Made by a program: the position numbers and the translations under genes. Shown piece after piece: positions 26,146 to 34,165 of a stretch of 64,000 bases of DNA. The notes below the pieces were generated by a model. That model did not search any database. It was not told the origin of the DNA and saw nothing but the letters and a program-made list of their open reading frames with translations. The stretch is from CAJXNP01 sp050305935. GTDB taxonomy: Bacteria; Bacteroidota; Bacteroidia; Cytophagales; Cyclobacteriaceae. Where the stretch lies: assembly GCA_050305935.1 (NCBI GenBank), contig JBNLGG010000012.1:1-64000 (forward strand). Reading direction: 5' to 3'. Each line of letters begins with the position of its first letter. Position 1 is the stretch's first letter.

Positions 26146-27006
26146 CTAAAACTTTCCAAATTTTAGTGTCAGGAAGTAATTCCAATCGTCAAAAGCAGTA
26201 TCTGGAGTATTGAGCAATTGGAGGTCCTGCGTAAACCGGTATGATGCTCCGAAATTAATACGGAAATTTCGCGCCACATTCAGCTCCAGAGCTGCGCCCG
26301 GCTCAATGTACCAGAACACATCGCCGTCCACTAGTTCGCCATCGTAGTTGTACCCGATGTCTTCCCAATCATAAAGGTAGCCCATCCACCCTGCTCCCCC
26401 TGAGATGGGAAATGTGAGATGGATTATTTTATTGGACAGGATAATTGGCTCTAAAAACAATCCGCCATACCCACCTACGGCCCTGGTATTAAAAAGCAGA
26501 TCAATACCTCCATATTCGGCTGTTGGTATGACGCCGTAACCATCGAGGCCAATGGCAATTGAACGGTTAATTATCCAGCCTGCCCTGAACCCCGCCATCA
26601 CAATATTTTTGTCGTTGAAATTTGTCGCTTTAAAAGAAAGTGCCCCAAATCCACCGGAATGATGATTCCTTCCAGCAAGGGTTTGAATATCATCGTCCTT
26701 GCTTTTTTCACTTTCTGTATAATTTTGAGTTGTTTGTTCAACAATGACTGCTTCCTCGGTGGGTGTTGTTGTTGATTCCGGCAAAATTGGTGTGACCGCC
26801 TCCTCTACTTCCGCGTTCTCCGTGGCCTCCTCCTGCATCGGGTCAAGTGTAAAGCTTTTTGGCATAGCAGGATCCTCTTTTTCCTCTTCGGAATAAACAC
26901 TTTGTTCTTTTGATTCAAGGTTTTTATCTTCCTGGTCAGTAACGGATTGCGAAAAAATGGTTGTTGTTCCAAACAGAAACCAGGTCAACACAAGTAACTT
27001 CCTCAT
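26146..27006 (-). CDS. Outer-membrane beta-barrel-type secreted protein
   Basis: 286 residues. A signal peptide (1-19, ending FSQ) leads to a long acidic and Thr/Glu-rich region (20-115), then a beta-rich C-terminal half with alternating hydrophobic and Gly/aromatic residues, as in small barrels: GGFGALSFKATNFNDKN, AIGLDGYGVIPTAEYGG, AVGGYGGLFLEPI and the end FLTLKFGKF with a C-terminal Phe. The last residue and pattern fit outer-membrane insertion. Own promoter at 27062-27069. Function unknown. Confidence 0.78.
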   Translation of the reverse strand: MRKLLVLTWFLFGTTTIFSQSVTDQEDKNLESKEQSVYSEEEKEDPAMPKSFTLDPMQEEATENAEVEEAVTPILPESTTTPTEEAVIVEQTTQNYTESEKSKDDDIQTLAGRNHHSGGFGALSFKATNFNDKNIVMAGFRAGWIINRSIAIGLDGYGVIPTAEYGGIDLLFNTRAVGGYGGLFLEPIILSNKIIHLTFPISGGAGWMGYLYDWEDIGYNYDGELVDGDVFWYIEPGAALELNVARNFRINFGASYRFTQDLQLLNTPDTAFDDWNYFLTLKFGKF

Positions 27007-27061
27007 TTTTTTAATTTTTACATAAAGACAAGGTTGTTACCGAAAAGGTTTCCGTTTGGAA

Positions 27062-27069
27062 CAAAATTA
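27062..27069 (-). promoter_or_regulatory. -7 element TAATTTTG upstream of the barrel protein gene
   Basis: Exact TAnnTTTG followed by T on the minus strand, starting three bases after the end of the protease gene and giving a leader of about 50 bases to the ATG at 27006. No -33 match found. Confidence 0.42.
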
Positions 27070-27072
27070 ATC

Positions 27073-28701
27073 CTAATAGTTTTCTGCCAGCTTTTCTGCC
27101 TGGTCAAAAAGCGTCATCGCGTTTTGCAGGATTTCATTTGATTCATTAATCACGGGGTAGAAATATTCGTTGCCCCAAATCCCTTTTGCTATTTCCGCTT
27201 TTACTCGAAGTTTTATAAGGTGCTTCGATCTGTTATACCCTGCTTCGTCAAATGGCACTTCCACACTTTCGGCTATTTTAACAAGCTCATCTATCATTTC
27301 CTGATTTACCTTAAAATTGGCCTGGAAGTCTTCAAAGCTCATTTTTACCAACTTCTTTTTGTTTTGCTGTTGGTAGTTAAGAGTAAACTCCCGCATAGCG
27401 TTAGAATAAATCAACTTGGTGAAGTAGGCAGAACTTTCACTCGTATCCAATGAAACGAACACATCTGGCATGATGCCGCCACCACCGTAAACTACTCTTC
27501 CGTGGCTGGTTTTATATTTTAAAGAGTCGTTAAACTTGATGCTGTCTTCGTAGAAATATTCCCCGTGGGCCAGTCTGTTTCGTGCATCGTTGTAATAATC
27601 TTCATGGTTTTTGCCAAATGGTTTTTGAATGGATCTTCCGCTTGGGGTATAGTATCGGCTGATGGTCAACCTCAGCTCACTGCCGTCAGACAGGCTGATG
27701 GGTTGCTGTACAAGTCCCTTACCGAATGATCTACGTCCCACGATCAATGCCCGGTCATTATCCTGCAAGGCACCCGCTACAATTTCAGAGCCGGAAGCGC
27801 TCCCTTCATCGATAAGTACGATCACTGGGCCGCTTTCGAAAATTCCTTTTCGGTTGGCTTTAAACTCAGCGCTAAACCTCTTTTCTTTTCCGTCCTGTGA
27901 CACGATAGTCACATCTCCCGCCAGCATTTCGTCCGCCATGTTTATTGCCCGGTCCATGTAGCCGCCTGGATTATTTTGAAGGTCAAGTACAAGCTTTTGC
28001 ATTCCCTCTTTTTTCAGTTTAGAGAGCGCTTCTACAAATTCATCATAAGTAGTGGCTGCAAATCTGGACACTTTAATATAGCCTACTTCATTGTTGATCA
28101 TGTAAGCAGCATCCACAGAGAATTGAGGGATTTTGTCACGGGTAATCACAAATGGCATGATCTCGCTGACATTTCGCCTTTTTATCCCCACAGTGACTTT
28201 TGTACCTTTTTCGCCTCGGAGCCGGTCAATTACCCCACGATTGTTAATTCCTACTCCGGCAACATTTTCACCATCGACAGTGATGATCTTATCGCCTGAT
28301 TGTAGTCCAACCTCAGCAGATGGCCCTCCGGGAAGTGGGTGAACTACATAGATAGTATCTTTGATGATATTGAATTCAATTCCTATTCCTTCAAATTCAC
28401 CTTTCAGTTCTTCAGCGGAAAGTTTGGCATCTTTGGCAGGGATATATACGGTGTGTGGGTCAAGGTCTTCGAGCATCTGCGTGATGGCCACGTCGACCAA
28501 CTCTTCAGTATCTACAGGATCCACATAGGCCTGGTCAATGGCATTCAGGATTTCCCTGAATTTCATAATGCTTGATAGAAGATTGCCATCACTATTGGTG
28601 GTTTTTTGCATTCCTGCACCCAGTAGAATTCCTGCTGCCAGGCCAATCGCCAGAATGATGGGTATCTTTATCTGGAATTTTGAGTTATTAATCTTGCTCA
28701 C
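27073..28701 (-). CDS. Carboxyl-terminal processing protease (S41 family, CtpA-like)
   Basis: 542 residues, exported and probably membrane-anchored by the N-terminal hydrophobic segment (PIILAIGLAAGILLGAG). A region with ILNAIDQAYVDPVDTEELVD precedes the PDZ domain (about 90-170), followed by the S41 peptidase with GYIKVSRFAATTYDEF, the Ser in IDEGSASGSEIVAGALQDND and the Lys in RRSFGKGLVQ. A C-terminal helical extension of about 140 residues follows. This is the usual Bacteroidota tail-specific protease that trims periplasmic and envelope proteins. Own promoter just upstream. Confidence 0.93.
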   Translation of the reverse strand: MSKINNSKFQIKIPIILAIGLAAGILLGAGMQKTTNSDGNLLSSIMKFREILNAIDQAYVDPVDTEELVDVAITQMLEDLDPHTVYIPAKDAKLSAEELKGEFEGIGIEFNIIKDTIYVVHPLPGGPSAEVGLQSGDKIITVDGENVAGVGINNRGVIDRLRGEKGTKVTVGIKRRNVSEIMPFVITRDKIPQFSVDAAYMINNEVGYIKVSRFAATTYDEFVEALSKLKKEGMQKLVLDLQNNPGGYMDRAINMADEMLAGDVTIVSQDGKEKRFSAEFKANRKGIFESGPVIVLIDEGSASGSEIVAGALQDNDRALIVGRRSFGKGLVQQPISLSDGSELRLTISRYYTPSGRSIQKPFGKNHEDYYNDARNRLAHGEYFYEDSIKFNDSLKYKTSHGRVVYGGGGIMPDVFVSLDTSESSAYFTKLIYSNAMREFTLNYQQQNKKKLVKMSFEDFQANFKVNQEMIDELVKIAESVEVPFDEAGYNRSKHLIKLRVKAEIAKGIWGNEYFYPVINESNEILQNAMTLFDQAEKLAENY

Positions 28702-28742
28702 AATATCACCTTTTTTAGTTCAATAAAATGTTGTTCAATTTT

Positions 28743-28750
28743 CAAATATA
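28743..28750 (-). promoter_or_regulatory. -7 element TATATTTG of the CtpA-like gene
   Basis: Exact TAnnTTTG on the minus strand, 41 bases before the ATG at 28701. A TTTG lies 14 bases upstream, shorter than the usual spacing. Confidence 0.45.
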
Positions 28751-28842
28751 CGGAATGATTTAGCCAAATAGCCGAATATTTTGATAATAGTCGCAATTAA
28801 GTGTCTAGCGGAAATCTCTGTTACCGTTATTTGCATACATAA

Positions 28843-29640
28843 ATGCAACAACCTATCGATCAAAACGATATATTTGTAAATTCAACCTGGCGCAAAATGA
28901 ATTCAAACAGGAAGATCACCGAGTTAATCAATGAGAATTATGTCTATGGGTACATATTGTACTACCTGGGCATTCAATTTTACGACTACTCAGAAAAGAC
29001 GCTGGAAGAAGCCTGCCGGGAGCATGGCCTCAATGTGAAATCAGTTATTAAAAGCCTGGAGGCAGTTCACCTTCAGTCGGATGAGGAGAACCTTACGCTG
29101 AGAAAATACCCGATTGACCTCATCATTGAATACCTTGTCCATGCTCATTATAATTTTGTCAAAAAGCGGCTTCCGTATTTAGCGAGATTGATAGAAAACC
29201 TTCCTCCGGAGCCGAAATACGATGTAATAATCAACGACCTGAAATTCATTTTCCCTATTTTCGTTGAAGACTTTATTCAGCATATTTATCAGGAAGAGGA
29301 TACTTTTTTCTATTACATTAAGCTCCTCAACAAAGCCAACGCAAAAGGCTGCAATTTTTCGGAATTATACTATCAGATGGAGAAAAACTCGGTGCAAAGT
29401 TTTGCAGTAGAGCATGATCTTCATGATGACGAAATGGAGGGTCTGAAGCACATCACAGAGAACTTCGTTGTAGATGAGGATGCTCATCTACTATTTAAAG
29501 TGACATTGGCTGAGCTTAAAAATTTTCAGAACGAACTAATGATCCATGCGAAAATTGAAAATGAAGTCCTTTTCCCTAAAGCCCTGGAATTAGAAAAAAA
29601 AGTAAAAGGAAATCTTCGTGCAAAAGTGAAACAGAATTAA
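28843..29640 (+). CDS. Hemerythrin-domain RIC/ScdA-like protein with altered N-terminal domain
   Basis: 265 residues, cytosolic. The C-terminal hemerythrin-like domain keeps the di-iron ligand pattern of the RIC (YtfE/ScdA) family: His100/His102 (LVHAHYNF), His147 and Glu151 (HIYQEE), His191 (VEHDLHDDEM), His235 and Glu239 (IHAKIENEVLFP). RIC proteins repair iron-sulfur clusters after nitric-oxide or oxidative damage. The N-terminal ScdA_N domain is recognisable (LGIQFYDYSEKTLEEACREHGL), but the usual Cys-Cys-Gly-Gly is replaced by YDYS. The TAA stop shares one base with the ATG of ruvX, so the two are coupled. Repair activity is probable but the cysteine loss makes the mechanism uncertain. 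Confidence 0.85.
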   Translation: MQQPIDQNDIFVNSTWRKMNSNRKITELINENYVYGYILYYLGIQFYDYSEKTLEEACREHGLNVKSVIKSLEAVHLQSDEENLTLRKYPIDLIIEYLVHAHYNFVKKRLPYLARLIENLPPEPKYDVIINDLKFIFPIFVEDFIQHIYQEEDTFFYYIKLLNKANAKGCNFSELYYQMEKNSVQSFAVEHDLHDDEMEGLKHITENFVVDEDAHLLFKVTLAELKNFQNELMIHAKIENEVLFPKALELEKKVKGNLRAKVKQN

Positions 29641-30065
29641 TGGGTCGGGTGATCGCCATAGATTATGGTAAAAAGCGTACCGGCATTGCCGTTACCGACC
29701 CACTAAAAATAACCGTTAATCCCCTTCAGGCCGTCCCTACCAGTGAATTGCATGATTTTCTAAAGGATTATGTGGCGAAGGAAGACGTGGAATGCATCGT
29801 AGTGGGCATGCCGAAAAGATTAAGTGGTGAGGACTCGCACATAACCAGGGATGTAGTTAAATTCATTCAGTTCTTAAAAGGGGCATTCCCAGGAATTGAA
29901 ATTGCCGAGGAAGATGAGCAATTTACTTCCAAGATGGCGGTGTCAGCGATGATTGAAGGGGGGATGAAAAAGAAAGATCGCCGGAAAAAAGAGAATATTG
30001 ACAAAATCAGTGCAGCGATTATCCTTCGGTCTTACCTTGACCGTCAGCGTCCACCTTTGTTCTAA
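29640..30065 (+). CDS. ruvX: Holliday junction resolvase RuvX (YqgF)
   Basis: 141 residues, normal for the RNase H-fold family that resolves recombination intermediates or processes pre-16S rRNA. Motifs: VIAIDYGKKRTGIAVTDP with the first catalytic Asp, VGMPKRLSG, DEQFTSKMA and a C-terminal DKISAAIILRSYLD with the last Asp. It begins on the last base of the preceding stop codon. Convergent overlap of four bases with the next gene. Confidence 0.93.
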   Translation: MGRVIAIDYGKKRTGIAVTDPLKITVNPLQAVPTSELHDFLKDYVAKEDVECIVVGMPKRLSGEDSHITRDVVKFIQFLKGAFPGIEIAEEDEQFTSKMAVSAMIEGGMKKKDRRKKENIDKISAAIILRSYLDRQRPPLF

Positions 30066-30664
30066 TTTCCCTGTAATATCACCATCAGGTAGGAATTAAT
30101 TGAAAGGGAAATGACAAAAAGCCCCACTACTAAATATTGATTGTAAGCCTTTTTAATAATTATAAATGGCAATAATACCAGCAGGTCAATCCCGATAATG
30201 GCCGGAATCAGGAATTGCATGTTAAATCCTTTCAGAAAAGCAGAAGCAAGTATAAAGGCATAAAGACCGTGCAGGGCAAATAGCGAGAGATAAAATATCC
30301 CCTTTTGTGTTGATTCACTTGTTTTGGTATTTTTCATTGCCCTCAACGAATCATTTACTCCAATCATGGCAAAAATCAGCAGGGAGAAGAGATATAGTAC
30401 AATGGAAAAATGAAGGGGTATTCGTTTCATGGAAAACATTGCCCCGGTATAAATGACAAATGCCAAAGCACTGTAAACAGCATGCCTCAGGTAAGAATCA
30501 GATGCTTTGCGGTTTTGATAATAATCATAGGCAAATTTCGCAAAAACGATCCCCACGCCGAGTAATTCCATCATCACAAGTTGTCCCACAAACATCACTT
30601 TGAGCAGGTATAAGATCACCGCTGCTACGTAAACCAACAAAACCGTATATAGAAGACTCCTCAT
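30062..30664 (-). CDS. Seven-helix membrane protein, unknown function (A)
   Basis: 200 residues with about seven hydrophobic segments (first RSLLYTVLLVYVAAVILYLL, last YLVVGLFVISLSINSYLMVIL) and few charges. No family motif recognised; a short Lys/Thr-rich loop (MKNTKTSESTQKG) lies in the middle. A very similarly sized seven-helix protein is encoded divergently (30842-31447), and the two share the intergenic region. The pairing suggests a common process, not more. Confidence 0.75.
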   Translation of the reverse strand: MRSLLYTVLLVYVAAVILYLLKVMFVGQLVMMELLGVGIVFAKFAYDYYQNRKASDSYLRHAVYSALAFVIYTGAMFSMKRIPLHFSIVLYLFSLLIFAMIGVNDSLRAMKNTKTSESTQKGIFYLSLFALHGLYAFILASAFLKGFNMQFLIPAIIGIDLLVLLPFIIIKKAYNQYLVVGLFVISLSINSYLMVILQGN

Positions 30665-30691
30665 ATTTATTCATTTAGACGTACGAAAATA

Positions 30692-30721
30692 GCGGGAACG
30701 AGTGGGATAAAAAAATCCCGC
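30692..30721. other. Competing hairpins GCGGGA/TCCCGC and GGGAT/ATCCC
   Basis: GCGGGA (30692-30697) can pair with TCCCGC (30716-30721), or GGGAT (30704-30708) with ATCCC (30715-30719). The two are mutually exclusive. They lie between the two divergent seven-helix genes, upstream of both. Confidence 0.4.
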
Positions 30722-30796
30722 AGGCAAGAGGCTGATTTCCTGAAAAATATTTCCTAAAAAAATTATTAAAAAAGTTAAAAAAAATATAAATATAGT

Positions 30797-30804
30797 TATA
30801 TTTG
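30797..30804 (+). promoter_or_regulatory. -7 element TATATTTG of membrane protein (B)
   Basis: Exact TAnnTTTG followed by C, 37 bases before the ATG at 30842. No -33 TTG at standard distance; the upstream DNA is a long A/T tract. Confidence 0.5.
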
Positions 30805-30841
30805 CACCGGACTATTAGTAATAATTTTTTCAAGTAGTGAG

Positions 30842-31447
30842 ATGGCAACCAGGTTACTTTTTATTGGTGCGTTAGTTTATTTGATCACCGTGATTTTTAG
30901 TATTTATCAGCTTCCCGGAACTTTGGAACTGGGAATTTTTTCTATACCTACTGTCTCACTGCTTTTGCTTCGATTCTACCGGGTCAATTTTAAGTTAGAG
31001 AGGAATATGCTCATTAAGTATTTTACCTTGATCATGAGTGTGTTTATTTCGCTGTCCATTTTGATTCCCATATTCTTTTATAACTCAAATCAATTTGAAA
31101 GCCTGGATGAATTTATGCTCATTTCCTGGCTGATGATTGTCATTTTAAACATCGTCTATTACCTGTATCATTCTATCATTTCCAATGCAAAAAAGCACAA
31201 AGCGGGTTACATCATCCTCATTTTAACTTCTTTTGTTTTTCTGATAGAAGCGTTTATCAGTTTTTCTCTCACTGACTACCTGGAGCTGAAATTCATCACC
31301 TATTCTTCCCTCATCATTTTATCAGTCTACTTGTACTTTCAGTTTTTATGGAATAAGCCTTTTCCGAAACTGTATGTCGGCCAGACACTGTTGATCGGGG
31401 CGATCGTTGTATACATGATAGACATCTGTTACATGGTGCTTAGCTAG
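30842..31447 (+). CDS. Seven-helix membrane protein, unknown function (B)
   Basis: 201 residues with about seven transmembrane helices, from RLLFIGALVYLITVIFSIYQL to VGQTLLIGAIVVYMIDICYMV, separated by short loops with few charges (SNAKKHKAG on one side). No recognised motif. It matches the divergent protein (30062-30664) in length and helix number, but I see no clear sequence identity. It ends 314 bases before the next gene, so it is probably a single-gene unit. Confidence 0.76.
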   Translation: MATRLLFIGALVYLITVIFSIYQLPGTLELGIFSIPTVSLLLLRFYRVNFKLERNMLIKYFTLIMSVFISLSILIPIFFYNSNQFESLDEFMLISWLMIVILNIVYYLYHSIISNAKKHKAGYIILILTSFVFLIEAFISFSLTDYLELKFITYSSLIILSVYLYFQFLWNKPFPKLYVGQTLLIGAIVVYMIDICYMVLS

Positions 31448-31761
31448 TGTGATGATTACTAAAAAAAAGTCCATTAGCTACTAGTGCCACCACTCATGTC
31501 ATTTCATTAACAGGAGTTTTCGGTGTAAATAGCGGCACGAATTAGTTCGCTTACTAACAAATATTTACACCAAACCGATTTCTTTGATTTGTTTCTCCTT
31601 GTCAGGTGAATATGACCGTTTGTCCTCATAATATCCACTTTATAAATTTTGCGAAATTGTATTCTGAAATGCTCTTTCTTTCTTACTAACTTTGAAAGCT
31701 CAAAGTCTGGTATATTCTTTTAAACTCAATCTATTTGTTAATTTTACCAATTGTATAGCGT
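31448..31761. other. 314-base intergenic region with nested inverted repeats
   Basis: A perfect 10-base inverted repeat GGTGTAAATA (31522-31531) and TATTTACACC (31562-31571) encloses 30 bases, within which CGAA-TTAG-TTCG (31538-31549) forms a second perfect hairpin. A TAnnTTTG element follows at 31687-31694. No gene or RNA is recognised. Confidence 0.6.
31687..31694 (+). promoter_or_regulatory. -7 element TAACTTTG upstream of the HNH protein gene
   Basis: Exact TAnnTTTG, giving a leader of about 60 bases to the ATG at 31762. The nearest TTG is 27 bases further upstream, longer than usual. Confidence 0.42.
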
Positions 31762-32628
31762 ATGGAAGCCTGGAAGAAAATTATATTTCCTAAAGGTTTT
31801 AACACAATGGCCAATTACCAGGTAAGTAATTACGGCCGCGTGAGGAATGTGCTTACCGATGGTTCATTGCATATCAAAAAGCCCATTTTTCAAAACGGGC
31901 AAATCATATACAAATTTACCTTCCCGGAGAAATTAAATGATGGGCAGAGGCTGATTCTTCATCAAAAAGCCGCCCATCTGGTTGCCAGGCATTTTCATAA
32001 AAAAGAATATTTTAAAGGCTGCTACGTGGTATGGAAAGATTATAACAGGCTCAACAACTTTTACAAAAACCTGTTGGTGTTGAATGAAAATGAGGGTAGA
32101 AGCCATATAGCAAAGGGCAGGTACCGCCATGCGGATGCCGAGCAGAAATGGGTATTACCACCTGCAAAAAAAGAACCGGAAGCGGCAGAGGAAGAAAAAT
32201 TTAAAAGGGTGGAAAGCGATTCTGACTATTTCAAAAGGATCAAAACCATTCCCAATTATGAAATAAATCGTTGCGGGGTGATTAGAAGGGCGGAGCCTCC
32301 TTTTAAAGGGAAAGTGATCAAGCCGAGAATGCATCCCAGCGGATTTCTATTTTGTGATTTGAAATATAAGAACAAGCGATATACGGTTTATCCGCATAAG
32401 GAGGTGGCCATTCACTGGAACATCAATGTCATGCCCGATAAGCGAACCATTGTAAGCCACATTGACGGCGACCTCACAAATAATTGCTCTGATAACCTGG
32501 AGTGGACTACCCCTAAGGAATCTGCGGAAATAACGAAAAACCACAATAAAATTGATTACGATCAGGTGTGGAAAACCCGCAGAAAGAAATATGGAAAATC
32601 TGGTTTTTCAGCCAAATCCAACCAATAA
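31762..32628 (+). CDS. Tandem NUMOD4-HNH endonuclease-like protein
   Basis: 288 residues. Two NUMOD4 plus HNH modules lie in tandem with an acidic Glu-rich linker (about 130-150). Copy 1 begins NYQVSNYGRVRN (residue 19), copy 2 NYEINRCGVIRR (165). Copy 2 has an intact HNH_3 core HIDGDLTNN..NLEW (His233, Asp235, Asn240, Asn241). Copy 1 aligns residue by residue but reads WKDYNRLNN..NLLV, so the His is Trp91. Such proteins are homing-type nucleases, often in mobile introns or phages, but no intron or phage gene surrounds this one. It may bind DNA and cut with copy 2 only. Confidence 0.8.
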   Translation: MEAWKKIIFPKGFNTMANYQVSNYGRVRNVLTDGSLHIKKPIFQNGQIIYKFTFPEKLNDGQRLILHQKAAHLVARHFHKKEYFKGCYVVWKDYNRLNNFYKNLLVLNENEGRSHIAKGRYRHADAEQKWVLPPAKKEPEAAEEEKFKRVESDSDYFKRIKTIPNYEINRCGVIRRAEPPFKGKVIKPRMHPSGFLFCDLKYKNKRYTVYPHKEVAIHWNINVMPDKRTIVSHIDGDLTNNCSDNLEWTTPKESAEITKNHNKIDYDQVWKTRRKKYGKSGFSAKSNQ

Positions 32629-32695
32629 TCTTTGGCAACTCCTCCACTATTAAGTAAACTTGTTTATATCTTACCAATTGTTTTTAATTACGCAT

Positions 32696-33106
32696 ATGGG
32701 GAAAAGTATTTTTTGGGCAATTACAATTGTCATCCTTTTTTGCACGGCTGCAGTAGCGCAGAAGAACGAAACTCCCCCATTTACCACACCTAATACTCAT
32801 GAGAACCCAAACCCCGATCCAAAGTCCTTAAAACCAAAAGAGAAAAAGATCAGGTACATTATTAAAAAGGATACTAAGACCTTTCTACCTGGAAATAAGT
32901 GCTTTGAAGATGTGACCAGGGACATGGGCTTTATGTATCTGGCAGTGCCAAAAGGTCAATCATATTTTACCACCGAATTTGACAGGAACCTTCACAACCT
33001 GGGAGTGAAGATGTACTTGCTGTTTACCAAAGGGCCTTTTTGGAAAATGAAGGTGAATAGGCATCATAAAAAGTGTAGATATCCTTATGGGGATGCAATA
33101 GGATAG
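32696..33106 (+). CDS. Small secreted protein, unknown function
   Basis: About 136 residues from the ATG at 32696 (an upstream TTG reading is less likely). The signal peptide MGKSIFWAITIVILFCTAAVAQ is followed by a Pro/Thr/Asn-rich stretch and a basic domain with KKIRYIIKKDTKTFLPGNKCFEDV and a His/Lys-rich tail (KVNRHHKKCRYPYGD). Two cysteines could form a disulfide bond. It converges on the batA-like gene. I do not recognise the family. Confidence 0.68.
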   Translation: MGKSIFWAITIVILFCTAAVAQKNETPPFTTPNTHENPNPDPKSLKPKEKKIRYIIKKDTKTFLPGNKCFEDVTRDMGFMYLAVPKGQSYFTTEFDRNLHNLGVKMYLLFTKGPFWKMKVNRHHKKCRYPYGDAIG

Positions 33107-33112
33107 CATCAA

Positions 33113-34165
33113 TCAGTCCTGTAGCACATTTGCCATAAAGGTCGATTTACTGAAAAGCCACAGCAGCAAAAACACAATTCCCCATTTCAGGTAAACAAAG
33201 TAAAAGTCGGTGGTATCTTTGTAATTCGTTTCTTTTATCTCAGCCTTTTCGTAGGTGTCGATGGTATTAAAAATATTTTCTAACGCCTGGTTATTCGTAG
33301 CCCTGAAAAAGCTTCCTTCTCCAATGGAGGCAATTTCCCTAAGGGTGGATTCATCCAGGTTATTATCTATGTAGCGGATTTGCCCGAAGGGACCCCTTCC
33401 CATGGGGACCTTTCCTTCTTTACCTATGGCAATGGTATAGACTTTTATGTTATAGGCATGCGCTAATCTGGCAGCGGTGATGGGGTCGATATTTCCCGCA
33501 GTATTGTCCCCATCACTCAATAAAATAATGACTTTGGATTTAGAATCTGATTCGCGCATTCTATTAGTGGAAACGGCCAGTGCGCTACCGATGGCCGTAC
33601 CGCGCGATTCGATTTTAGTAAAATCAATATCGTCAATGTACGTTTTTAAGAGATCGTAATCTGTGGTGAGTGGAGCCAGTGAATAAGCATCTCCTGAAAA
33701 AATCACCAGCCCAATTCTGTCCTGGAACCGCCCTTTAATAAAATCAAGGGCAACTTCCTTGGCTGCTTCCAGGCGGTTTGGTTCAAAATCCATAAGCTTC
33801 ATGGACTCAGAAATATCAATCGCCAGCATGATATCAATTCCCTCCGTCCATTGCTCCACCTTTTCGTTGGATTTTTGGGGCCTTGCCATGGCGATTAAAA
33901 GACTGATGACCGTGAGGGTCAGAAGAAGAAATGGAATATATCGCAGCAGGCTTGTGATCTCAAATTTTAATTTGCCTTCCGACATCGAAATCCCGAGTTT
34001 AGGCGACACGAAATAATCCAGAATCCAGCGTCCTATCAAAAGGATCAAGACAACTGGAATGAGGTACAAGAAAAAGATATTGTCCCAGGTGAAATTTGCC
34101 AGCAGGTCAGGTGAAAACCACCGGAGGCTGAGCCAGTTTTCCATGCTTACATCCATCTTATCCAT
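33113..34165 (-). CDS. batA: BatA-like VWA membrane protein
   Basis: 350 residues. Two hydrophobic segments near the N-terminus (FFLYLIPVVLILLIGRWIL and YIPFLLLTLTVISLLIAMA) precede a VWA domain with an intact MIDAS: DISESM (about 116), Thr in GTAIGSALAV, LLSDGDNTAGN. A final hydrophobic helix is at the C-terminus (YFVYLKWGIVFLLLWLF). It is the classic Bat (aerotolerance) protein A. It is last in the operon DUF58, DUF4381-like, BatA, with an eight-base overlap with the preceding gene. Confidence 0.9.
   Translation of the reverse strand: MDKMDVSMENWLSLRWFSPDLLANFTWDNIFFLYLIPVVLILLIGRWILDYFVSPKLGISMSEGKLKFEITSLLRYIPFLLLTLTVISLLIAMARPQKSNEKVEQWTEGIDIMLAIDISESMKLMDFEPNRLEAAKEVALDFIKGRFQDRIGLVIFSGDAYSLAPLTTDYDLLKTYIDDIDFTKIESRGTAIGSALAVSTNRMRESDSKSKVIILLSDGDNTAGNIDPITAARLAHAYNIKVYTIAIGKEGKVPMGRGPFGQIRYIDNNLDESTLREIASIGEGSFFRATNNQALENIFNTIDTYEKAEIKETNYKDTTDFYFVYLKWGIVFLLLWLFSKSTFMANVLQD

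Noticed and set aside
31762..32628. Homing intron or phage around the HNH protein
   Set aside because: Neither split gene nor intron structure nor phage genes are present on either side.
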